Source: Ralstonia sp. SET104
Lineage (GTDB): Bacteria; Pseudomonadota; Gammaproteobacteria; Burkholderiales; Burkholderiaceae
Reading direction: 5' to 3'
Length of the DNA: 64,000 bases
NCBI RefSeq assembly: GCF_003851545.1
Contig: NZ_BHVX01000002.1
Coordinates: 1 to 64,000, forward strand
Shown one piece after another: positions 57,341-64,000 of the stretch. How positions within the stretch are numbered: position 1 is the first letter of the stretch; each line of letters begins with the position of its first letter. The notes beneath the pieces are model-generated. The model was given only the letters and a program-made list of their open reading frames with translations, did not search any database and was not told the origin of the DNA. Made by a program: the position numbers and the translations under genes.

Positions 57341-58496
57341 ATGAATCGCGCGCATCAGCGCTACGAGATGCGCAACATCGACGCGATGGGCTACAGCGCG
57401 CGCACCACCGATCCGCTGTACAAGCACATTCCGTTCTACGACACGCTGTCCGGCTGCAGCTTCGATATGGGCCGTGAGCTGGACAACCACCACGGCCACT
57501 ACCGCTACTTCGTCGCGCCGCACGGTGATCTCGACTACTACTTCATCGCGTCGCCCGACACGCCGCTCGATGCCACGCGCCGCTTCACGTGGCTGACCGG
57601 CCGCCCGGCGCGGATGCCGAGGTGGGGCCTGGGCTATTCCGGCTCGATCATGACGTACACCGACGCGCCCAACGCGCAGGAACAGATGGCCGAGTTCATC
57701 AAGGGGCGCCGCGAGCACGACATCCTGTGCGACTCGTTCCACTTGCCGTCGGGCTACACGTCGATTGGCCCCAAGCGCTACGTCTTCAACTGGAACACCG
57801 ACAAGTTTCCCGATGCGCGCGGTTTTGTTCAAAGCTATCTGGGTGCGGGCATTCGCCTGTGTCCCAGCATCAAGCCGTGTCTGCTGCGGGACCATCCGAA
57901 GTTTGAAGAGGCTAAGGCCGCTGGTCTGCTGATCTGCGATGCCAAGGGTGAACCGGCCTGGGTGCAGTTCTAGGAAGAAGTGGGCGCATATCTCGACTTC
58001 ACTAACCCAAAAACGCTCGACTGGTGGAAGGCCAACGTGAAGAGCGCACTGCTCGACTACGGTATGGCGTCAACCTGGAACGACAACAACGAGTTCGAGG
58101 TTTGGACGCCCAATGCGTTCGCCCACGGCTTCGGCAAGAAGGCGCCCATTCGTGAAGCCAAGGTGCTGCACACCATGCTGATGATGCGCGCCTCGCGCGA
58201 AGCACAGCTCGAGTTTGCGCCGCAGCGCCGGCCGTTCCTCGTGTCGCGCTCGGGCGGCGTTGGCATGCTGCGTTATGTGCGCCGAGTGCGATGACATGAT
58301 GCTCGGCACGTTGCTGCTGGTGGTGCCCACGGTGGAAGAGGGCGAGACCGCTCGCAAGGTCTACCTGCCAGCCGGCGCGCGGTGGGTGTCGTACTGGAGC
58401 GGCGCAGGGGTGGAAGGGAACAGGCCTGCGCGCATTGGAACCTGGCGAGATGCTGCGCTTGCACATGCAACTGCGGATAGGAGACGCCTGAAATAG
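57341..58496 (+). pseudogene. Decayed glycoside hydrolase family 31 (alpha-glucosidase) gene
   Basis: Three parts of a GH31 glycosidase can be read. From 57341, MRNIDAMGYSARTTDPLYKH and the following core continue to a TAG at 57971-57973. The same frame resumes at once with EEVGAYLDFTNPKTLDWW, and the usual TWNDNNEFE region follows to 58294. In another frame the C-terminal end (MMLGTLLLVVPTVEEGE, VYLPAGARWVSYWSG) continues to 58496. The TAG sits where family members have Trp, so it looks like a TGG nonsense mutation. The segment between MLRYVR and the C-terminal part is deleted and shifted in frame, and the first 200 or so residues are missing. The gene is not functional. Confidence 0.85.
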
Positions 58497-58523
58497 CTGA
58501 CGATATGCGCTACGCACTGAATC

Positions 58524-58556
58524 AGGCCCGGATAATGCGGGCCTTTCTTTTTTCTG
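58524..58556 (+). terminator. Terminator after the GH31 remnant
   Basis: AGGCCCG and CGGGCCT pair around a seven-base loop and are followed by a T-rich tract. It is a relic of the intact glycosidase gene or of its former operon. Confidence 0.75.
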
Positions 58557-59133
58557 TGGTTTTGGAGAATTTTTGCGCGGATGATACTGATTATTGTGCG
58601 GCGCGAAACATGTAACGTATGAGTTGATTGAATTGAGATAGAAACACGTCGAATTTGCTATGAGGCAAACATTCGCAAATACTGCTAGGGCAGTGAGTCG
58701 CAATGATGGTGTGACAGTTTGATAATCCATCATTTGCGCCGTCAGAAGTCTTGACTTGGAATCGTATTGCCATGCAGTCCCTTACCGTTACGCCCCTCGT
58801 TTTCGAGGTCAATCTGCCAGGCGCCTTGTCTGGCTTGCAAATTCGGTACTTTCTCGGTTCGAGCATCCTGCACAGCCGACATCCTCGCGTCCGCCGCCGA
58901 CGGCCTTTCTAGCGGAAATGCCGGCACTCTTTGCTGTCGGTCCGGTGACGTTCAATTTGTTTTTGATGATTAGTCGATGGCCAGATTAAGCGCGTGGCAC
59001 GCGTTCGCTCGGCTTTGCGATTAATAATCAGGAAATTCTGATTTTTTCATTTTCTTCGTTGCGATGACGAAGGGGTGAGTCTTTTTAAAAAATAAATGCT
59101 TTGGGGGGTACGTAAATACATGGAGATCGTGGT
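58557..59133. other. AT-rich gap before the VWA-like gene
   Basis: This 577-base stretch is clearly lower in GC than the core genome and has no convincing gene. A short hairpin at 59026-59043 (AATCAG/CTGATT), followed by T, is present before the VWA-like gene. The change in base composition marks the start of the accessory block. Confidence 0.55.
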
Positions 59134-60867
59134 ATGACCAATCCAGTTATCATCGGGCAAATATTTACGGTGAGCAACGCTGATGGGACCGAATTCGGTC
59201 GAGGTTGCTTCAGCTATCGCGGGACGCCTGGCGCCGTCACTTTGTCGCACCCCTCCGATGGGGCCGCGGGTTCCGTCAAGGTCGAGAATTTTTGGTACCA
59301 CGACTCGGTGGTGGGAACACTTGGGCCGCTTGACCTGAAAGCACTCACATTCAGTACGGATGGCACGGCGCGTTTCTCGTTTGAGGCCGAGCGCGCCGGA
59401 CAGATCGGTATTGCGGTAGAGGTTGTGTCTAAGGAGCGAGCGGGGAACGTTTCCGCACATCGTGGCGCTGCTGGCGATTTCACCAATCAGGGCCGCACCG
59501 TGGCATTCCCCCGCGAGAACATCGTGCCGGAGGGCGAGTTGATCGTGCCGGCGGTCGATCTTGTGGTGCTGATCGACACCAGCTATTCGATGCTGGACGA
59601 GGCCCAGTGCCTGAGCGATGCCGTAGAACTGGCGATCGAGACCGCCAAAAGCACGTGCCCGTCGGACTTGCGCGTGACGTATTTGGGCGTCGAGGGGTGG
59701 TTCAAGGATGACAAGAAGGGTACCTACCTCGGTACCAGCAAGGTCAAGGCCGCGGAGCGCAAGAAGCTCGAATCGGAACTTGCACGCGTAGCCAGTGGAA
59801 CAGGTGGTCAGTCGTTTACCGACAAGGACGCATTGGGCGGTTTTCAGGCGCTGCTCGAGAAGGTGATTTGCGGCAGCCGCACAACGCCTGGCAGTGCAGA
59901 GGATGTGCCCTGCAAAGACTGCGACAAGCCTGAAACGCCACCGAAAAAAGAACCGCCCGCAGCAAAAGAGCCGCCCGTCGCTCCGCCGCCCGAGAAGAAA
60001 GAGCCCATCAGCGTGAATGATGATCTCTACGCGATCGTGCTGAGTGACCCGATATGGTGGGCCGCCAATAACTACGACGACAACAGCGATATCTACATCC
60101 ACGAAGCCAAAACCGGCGCAGTCAAGCGCAAGGTGGTGGATAACAGCAGTGCCATGGGACAGAGCAACGCCATTACATCGGATGGCTGGCATTACTACGT
60201 CCAGAACAACACGGACGTAGTCCGCATGCGGGAAGGCGGGGCGCCGCAAAAGCTCTCGTCCCTTTCAAAGCCCGCTGGATGGGCGTACATCGACGGGTTT
60301 GCTTTCCGGCAAGACAACATGGGATTCATGTTGCATACGCAGAGCCCATCCATTGCCTACTTCAAGCACGACCCATCACCCAATGCGCAGATTCAACCGG
60401 GGCGTCTGACCGTCAGGTTGGAAGGCGGTGGGCCCGTGCCTTTCGGAAAGGGCGATGCACAGTTCGTGGCCGATCTGGTGTTCGATGGCAATGACCGTGC
60501 TTATTTCATTGCCGCCCTTGGTGATATCTGGGTTGTGGAGGACACGCGCTCCCTCACCGAGTGGAAAGCGCGCCATCTGTACCGAGTTCCCCCGGTGCAG
60601 CTCCCGGGGCATACGCGCTACATCGGTATTGCCTTTGATGCGCAAGGCACGGTGTATCTGTGCGGTGGTGTCGTGGAAACTGAGCAGCCACCGCGGCAAG
60701 GGCTGGGGCGTTTCGCGAAATATGGCTCAAGGTGGTCACGCCGCTTTATCTCGCGCTTCCGTCTGGACAACCCGGGAAGTATGGAGCTTGTGTATGACGG
60801 CGGCCCCCGTTCGGGCTCGTATGGCGATCTGGCTTCGCTGGCGTTTCCGAAAATTACCAAGGTGTGA
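59134..60867 (+). CDS. Unrecognised protein with a VWA-like domain and a probable beta-propeller C-terminus
   Basis: The 577-residue protein has no signal peptide. Residues 1-140 are beta-rich and of unknown family. Residues 142-248 look like a von Willebrand A domain: the MIDAS motif DTSYS at Asp148, Ser150 and Ser152 follows a hydrophobic strand (DLVVLI). A Cys/Pro/Lys-rich linker follows (Cys246, Cys260, Cys263 and a Pro-rich run to about residue 292). The rest has repeated short beta-strand patterns (NAITSDGWHYYVQNN, IGIAFDAQGTVYLCGG) that suggest a propeller. GGAG lies eight bases before the ATG. It pairs with the gene at 60979. Confidence 0.7.
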   Translation: MTNPVIIGQIFTVSNADGTEFGRGCFSYRGTPGAVTLSHPSDGAAGSVKVENFWYHDSVVGTLGPLDLKALTFSTDGTARFSFEAERAGQIGIAVEVVSKERAGNVSAHRGAAGDFTNQGRTVAFPRENIVPEGELIVPAVDLVVLIDTSYSMLDEAQCLSDAVELAIETAKSTCPSDLRVTYLGVEGWFKDDKKGTYLGTSKVKAAERKKLESELARVASGTGGQSFTDKDALGGFQALLEKVICGSRTTPGSAEDVPCKDCDKPETPPKKEPPAAKEPPVAPPPEKKEPISVNDDLYAIVLSDPIWWAANNYDDNSDIYIHEAKTGAVKRKVVDNSSAMGQSNAITSDGWHYYVQNNTDVVRMREGGAPQKLSSLSKPAGWAYIDGFAFRQDNMGFMLHTQSPSIAYFKHDPSPNAQIQPGRLTVRLEGGGPVPFGKGDAQFVADLVFDGNDRAYFIAALGDIWVVEDTRSLTEWKARHLYRVPPVQLPGHTRYIGIAFDAQGTVYLCGGVVETEQPPRQGLGRFAKYGSRWSRRFISRFRLDNPGSMELVYDGGPRSGSYGDLASLAFPKITKV

Positions 60868-60978
60868 TTGACCGAGCATCGTGTGCTGCGCTTATGCAGC
60901 GCACGATGCCGATCAGCATGTTCTCGACCCATCGGCTGCTGGCGCATTGCGCCACCAGAGCACGGAGGTATCGCTGCC

Positions 60979-61515
60979 ATGAGCACCACCAAGTACCCGA
61001 CCGCGAAGGCCGCAGCCCAGGCCATGTCTGCCGTCTTGGTCAGTAAGACAGGCAAGAGCGGAGCAATCGTGCCGCTGGCTGACAGCGACCCACAGTGGAT
61101 GAGCGCTACGATTCGAAAGATCCACGATGCCCGTGGGTTTGATGACCCGGACAATTTCAAGTACGACACCATCCACTATTACCTCGAGGAACTGGTGGGG
61201 TGCGACGAGTCTGAATGGGACGCCTACGACCTGGATGCGATATGGGATTCCTTTGGCGATGACGGGTCGTATAAGTGGCTGTGCACCTCGTTCTATCGCT
61301 TGAGCTATCTCGATGAGGTTCGGAAGGCGCCCGGCAGCGAGAAACTCAACATGCTTTCTCTCCTCAATCGTGCCCAGATGCTGGAGCACCGAGAAATCTT
61401 CACGCTCCTCGTGGCCGCCTTGCGCGCGCAAGTCGAAGTCAAGGCGCAGCCGTCGGCGCCGGCGGTAAAGCGCACCCCCAAGAGGGCAAAAACGAAACCA
61501 CCTGCTACGGCGTAA
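60979..61515 (+). CDS. Unrecognised protein with a Lys/Pro/Ala-rich tail
   Basis: The 178-residue protein has a helical, acidic central part (WDAYDLDAIWDSFGDDGSY, LSYLDEVRKAPGSEKL) and a basic tail (PAVKRTPKRAKTKPPATA) resembling nucleic-acid-binding tails. No family is recognised. The ATG at 60979 has GGAGG ten bases upstream, much better than the earlier ATG at 60868. It starts 111 bases after the VWA-like gene on the same strand, so the two are probably cotranscribed. Confidence 0.65.
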   Translation: MSTTKYPTAKAAAQAMSAVLVSKTGKSGAIVPLADSDPQWMSATIRKIHDARGFDDPDNFKYDTIHYYLEELVGCDESEWDAYDLDAIWDSFGDDGSYKWLCTSFYRLSYLDEVRKAPGSEKLNMLSLLNRAQMLEHREIFTLLVAALRAQVEVKAQPSAPAVKRTPKRAKTKPPATA

Positions 61516-61756
61516 CGGGCCGTCTTGAAGGGGGGTTCCCCGAAGGTTCCACATCCTTGCGGGGAACGTTCGACGTCGGCATACGGCCAACTGGAGTTTC
61601 CGCCCGAAGATGCGGCGTCTCAACGCCAGTGCATGACCGAGGCACTGCGTGGTGCCGTGAAAATCCCGCCGGGTATTCAGATTGATGTCCTGCTAAGCAG
61701 TAGTAAGGCGTCGGTGTCCGACCGCGCTCCGCTGAACAAGGGTGGCCCTGCGCGCG

Positions 61757-61960
61757 TTATTTGAGGGACGCGGACTCAACGGTGCGTGTCCGCTCAGTTT
61801 CTGTCCGATCAACGTAGGTGCCGATGGTGATTTCGGCTTCCGTGCGTTCAGCCCACTGCTGGGCTTGTTGTCGCGTGTCGAACGTGCGGTAGATGGGCTT
61901 GTGTCCGCGCTTGCGAACTTCGGCGCGCCAGTAGGCGCCGCGTTGGCTGATGTATGCCAT
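61757..61960 (-). pseudogene. Integrase N-terminal fragment
   Basis: The 67-residue product MAYISQRGAYWRAEVRKRG with RTFDTRQQAQQWAERTEAEI matches the arm-binding N-terminal domain of phage-type tyrosine recombinases, which normally continue for about 300 more residues. The catalytic part is missing. GGAG precedes the ATG. It starts 167 bases from the tRNA-Lys half and reads away from it, as an integrase next to its tRNA would. Confidence 0.7.
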
Positions 61961-62071
61961 TCCGGAGACTCCATGCGAAAGGTTGATGTTTCGCTTGGCC
62001 CGATTCTCCGTTCCGGCAAAATTCCGGCAAAGGGTACAGTTTCGGCATTGCGCCCCCTCGCTAGGGACGAA

Positions 62072-62103
62072 AAAAAAGCACCGGCGATTGCTCGCAAGTG
62101 CTT
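62072..62103 (-). terminator. Terminator downstream of the tRNA-Lys half
   Basis: On the minus strand AAGCAC pairs with GTGCTT around a loop of about 18 bases and is followed by T residues. It is the expected terminator of the original tRNA-Lys gene. Confidence 0.65.
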
Positions 62104-62126
62104 GATTTTCTTACCCTCAGGGAGGG

Positions 62127-62175
62127 TGGTGGGGCGTGAGTGACTCGAACACTCGACCTACGGATTAAGAGTCCG
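62127..62175 (-). other. 3' half of tRNA-Lys (CUU), likely attachment-site copy
   Basis: The minus strand carries most of the anticodon arm with loop CTCTTAA (anticodon CTT, Lys). It also carries a perfect T arm (GAGTG/CACTC around TTCGAGT), the 3' acceptor strand ACGCCCC and an encoded CCA. The expected D arm and 5' acceptor strand are not upstream of it. The adjoining sequence to 62203 pairs with only part of the acceptor (GGGG). This is what remains when an element integrates within a tRNA gene and carries away the 5' half. Confidence 0.75.
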
Positions 62176-62353
62176 ACAGTCGCGGCATTTCGCAACATTC
62201 CCCACCGTTGATTTTCAATGCACATTCCCTTGTAAATCAGTGGCTTAGCCATTGAAAAGGCCTCGCTCTCGTTGACTAAAATTCCGCTAAATTCAGGTAG
62301 ACTGGCTACATGGCGGCTACATGGAGCCGCCGCTTTAGAAAAGGAGTGGCGCC

Positions 62354-63667
62354 GTGGCCAGACCGAAGAAGGACCAAACCCCCGACCTGAGCCAGCGGGT
62401 CGCCCTCACCGTGGGGCACATCGAGCGCCTGAAGTGCCCGGACGGCAAGGACCAGGCGTTTTTGCGCGACAGCGAGGCGCCCTCGCTGCGCGTGCGCGTC
62501 ACGATGGCGGGCGCGAAGTCGTTCGTGTTCGAGGCCAAGCTGCGCGGCCAGACCATCCGCACCACCATTGGGGCCGTGCAGTCGTGGAGCATCGAAGCGG
62601 CCCGCGCGGAAGCGCGCCGGCTGTCCGTCACCGTCGACTGCGGCATCGACCCTCGGGAGGAGTTGCGCGAAGCCATCGAGGCGGAGCGCCGCCAGCGCGA
62701 CGCGCGCAAGCGTGCCGAGCATTTCACCCTGCACCGTCTGCTGACCGACTATGCCGACTACCTTGAGCAGCAGGGCAAGCCGTCACACCGCGACGCGCGC
62801 AGCATCTTCAAGAACCACGTTTTCACGCCTTGGCCGAAAGCCAGCAAGATGGCCGCCTGCATCGTCACTCACCACGAGGTGGCTATGTTCATGCGCAAGG
62901 CCATGGAGAAGGGCCACAGCCGCACGGCCAACAAGCTGCGCAGCTTCATGATGGCCGCGTTCCAGGTCGCCATCACGGCCTCGTCCAACCCGAAGACTCC
63001 GCTGTGCTTCCACGGCTATGGTGTGACGAGCAATCCCGCAGCGGCCACGGTCCCAGACGAAGCGGCCAACCAACCCGACAAGAACCCGCTTAGCCTGCAG
63101 GAGTTGCGCAGCTACTGGCAGGCCATCAAACCCCTGGAGGGCATGCGGGGCGCGGTGTTGCGCCTGCACCTGCTGACCGGCGGTCAGCGCATTGAGCAGT
63201 TGCTGAGACTGAAGACCGCGAAGGTGACGGACACCGAAATCACCCTATACGACGGCAAGGGGCGTCCCGGCAAACCGCCGCGCCCGCACAGCGTGCCCCT
63301 GATTCCGCTGGCCGCTGAGGCCCTGCGTGAGCTGCAGTCGAGCGGTGAGTATGCGCTGAGCACGACCGGAGGCACTACGCACATTGCCTCCCTCACGTTA
63401 TCGGGTTGGGCCAAGGAGGCGGCGCCGGCCGCCATCGCCGGTTTCCAGGCCAAGCGCATCCGCTCCGGGGTGGAAACCGCCTTGGCTGCCGCCCGCATTT
63501 CGAAGGACGTGCGCGGCCGCCTGCAGTCCCATGGCATCACCGGCGTGCAGGACCGGCACTACGACGGCCATGAGTACATGGACGAGAAGCGGCACGCCCT
63601 GGAGGTGCTATTTGCCCTGCTGGACAGTCCGGCGCAGTCGAATGTCGCCCCCTTGCTGGCTGCATGA
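62354..63667 (+). CDS. Tyrosine recombinase (integrase)
   Basis: The 437-residue protein has an N-terminal arm-binding domain, a SAM-like core-binding domain (about residues 115-230) and a catalytic domain. In the catalytic domain Arg in TGGQRIEQLLRLK, an Arg/His region in FQAKRIRSGVE, His in LQSHGITGVQ and the nucleophile Tyr in RHYDGHEYM are seen. The start is GTG at 62354, with AGGAG seven bases upstream. It lies just beyond the tRNA-Lys half and is followed by a HigB toxin, so it is probably the integrase of an island that continues to the right. Confidence 0.9.
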   Translation: MARPKKDQTPDLSQRVALTVGHIERLKCPDGKDQAFLRDSEAPSLRVRVTMAGAKSFVFEAKLRGQTIRTTIGAVQSWSIEAARAEARRLSVTVDCGIDPREELREAIEAERRQRDARKRAEHFTLHRLLTDYADYLEQQGKPSHRDARSIFKNHVFTPWPKASKMAACIVTHHEVAMFMRKAMEKGHSRTANKLRSFMMAAFQVAITASSNPKTPLCFHGYGVTSNPAAATVPDEAANQPDKNPLSLQELRSYWQAIKPLEGMRGAVLRLHLLTGGQRIEQLLRLKTAKVTDTEITLYDGKGRPGKPPRPHSVPLIPLAAEALRELQSSGEYALSTTGGTTHIASLTLSGWAKEAAPAAIAGFQAKRIRSGVETALAAARISKDVRGRLQSHGITGVQDRHYDGHEYMDEKRHALEVLFALLDSPAQSNVAPLLAA

Positions 63668-63729
63668 CCCTGTCCGGCATGCCCAGCGTCAGGCCGAGTC
63701 GGCTTGGCGCGCGGTGGTCTGCTACAATC

Positions 63730-63756
63730 TTGTAACCCGTAAAGTTACGCTATACA
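63730..63756 (+). promoter_or_regulatory. Promoter and operator of higB
   Basis: GTAAC-CCGTAAA-GTTAC (63732-63748) is an inverted repeat between a -35-like TTGTAA and a -10-like TATACA, just before the higB start. Toxin-antitoxin operons are normally repressed by the antitoxin at such a site. Confidence 0.55.
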
Positions 63757-63759
63757 ATC

Positions 63760-64000
63760 ATGATAAAGAGCTTTGCCCACAAGGGTTTGGAGAAATTCTT
63801 TACCACGGGCAGCAAGGCGGGCATCCGGGCGAACCACGCCGACAAGCTGCGGCGGCAATTGGCACGGTTGGACGTTGCGGCAAAGCCGCAGGACATGAAT
63901 GTCCCTGGCTGGAAGCTGCACCCGCTCAGCGGGGAGTTGGCGGAGCATTGGGCCGTGTGGGTCAGCGGCAACTGGCGCCTGACCTTCCGCTTTGACGGCG
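63760..64000 (+). CDS. higB: HigB-family toxin (partial, runs off the window)
   Basis: The first 80 residues are visible and start MIKSFAHKGLEKFFTTG, with a C-terminal part VSGNWRLTFRFDG. This is the HigB/RelE-type mRNA interferase layout. In such loci the HigA antitoxin gene usually follows the toxin, and it should lie just outside the window. It is preceded by an operator-like repeat and sits next to the integrase, a common place for island-stabilising toxin-antitoxin pairs. Confidence 0.85.
   Translation, partial: MIKSFAHKGLEKFFTTGSKAGIRANHADKLRRQLARLDVAAKPQDMNVPGWKLHPLSGELAEHWAVWVSGNWRLTFRFDG

Larger units (their letters stand above)
61961..62353. other. Attachment-site region between two integrases
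   Basis: The stretch contains the tRNA-Lys half at 62127-62175, a terminator at 62072-62103 and the upstream region of the complete recombinase gene. No further gene is seen. Confidence 0.6.

Noticed and set aside
58591-58866. A 91-codon minus-strand frame in the gap before the VWA-like gene
   Set aside because: The stretch is AT-rich, the frame has no ribosome site and the protein sequence resembles nothing known.
59047-60249. A 400-codon open frame on the minus strand
   Set aside because: It is antisense to the VWA-like gene, and its translation has no family similarity. The plus-strand frame has a ribosome site and a domain motif.
61525-61764. A 79-codon plus-strand frame between the tail-protein gene and the integrase fragment
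   Set aside because: Part of it looks protein-like, but there is no ribosome site and it may be a relic. It was not called.
62127-62203. A complete tRNA-Lys on the minus strand
   Set aside because: The 77-base span can be read as a tRNA from its 3' end, but the D arm is absent and only part of the acceptor stem pairs. It is therefore treated as a 3' half.
1-64000. CRISPR arrays, insertion sequences and rRNA genes
   Set aside because: No regular spaced repeats, transposase motifs with terminal repeats, or rRNA sequence were seen anywhere in the window.

Overview
The window is a GC-rich, densely packed bacterial chromosome segment. Gene content and order point to a betaproteobacterium of the Burkholderiaceae, most probably Ralstonia. 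The pointers are prfB-SDR-lysS, rne divergent from rluC, rpmF-plsX-fabHDG-acpP-fabF followed by a sigma-E operon, lepA-lepB-rnc-era-recO-pdxJ-acpS-nagZ, and the efp/earP arginine-rhamnosylation pair. The genus is an inference from protein sequence and synteny, not from a search.

Left part (1-17,600): a glycine-zipper membrane protein, the prfB-SDR-lysS operon (prfB carries the programmed +1 frameshift at an in-frame UGA), pncB, a LutC-like protein, an NhaD-type antiporter, a 2-hydroxyacid dehydrogenase, rmuC, a molybdenum-cofactor cluster (moaA, mobA, moeA) and RNase E. Middle (17,600-38,700): rluC with a HAD phosphatase, a Rieske protein and an SppA-type peptidase; an RsmI paralogue and YceF; then yceD-rpmF and the fatty-acid synthesis cluster; then rpoE-rseA-rseB-degP; then lepA, lepB and rnc. 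The following stretch (38,750-47,990) holds era, recO, pdxJ, acpS and nagZ with tight overlaps, efp with its modifying enzyme earP, uvrC, pgsA, and two identical tRNA-Gly genes plus tRNA-Cys. These are housekeeping genes with recognisable terminators.

From 48,000 the sequence becomes accessory. It contains an M30-family lipoprotein metallopeptidase with a palindrome upstream, a small lipoprotein, and a three-gene signalling operon with overlapping ends (OmpR-type regulator, secreted LysM-FecR protein, CHASE2 histidine kinase). This is followed by a second OmpR-type regulator whose receiver has lost its phosphorylation site, and by a decayed GH31 glycosidase gene. Next comes an unrecognised two-gene unit at 59,134-61,515: a cytoplasmic VWA-like protein with a Cys/Pro-rich linker and a partner with a Lys/Pro/Ala tail.

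The right end is an integration hotspot. A severed 3' half of a tRNA-Lys(CUU) gene lies between a truncated integrase N-terminus on the minus strand and a complete tyrosine recombinase on the plus strand. The recombinase is followed by a HigB-type toxin gene that runs off the window. The likeliest candidates for something undescribed are the VWA-like pair and the signalling operon with its pseudo-receiver neighbour.
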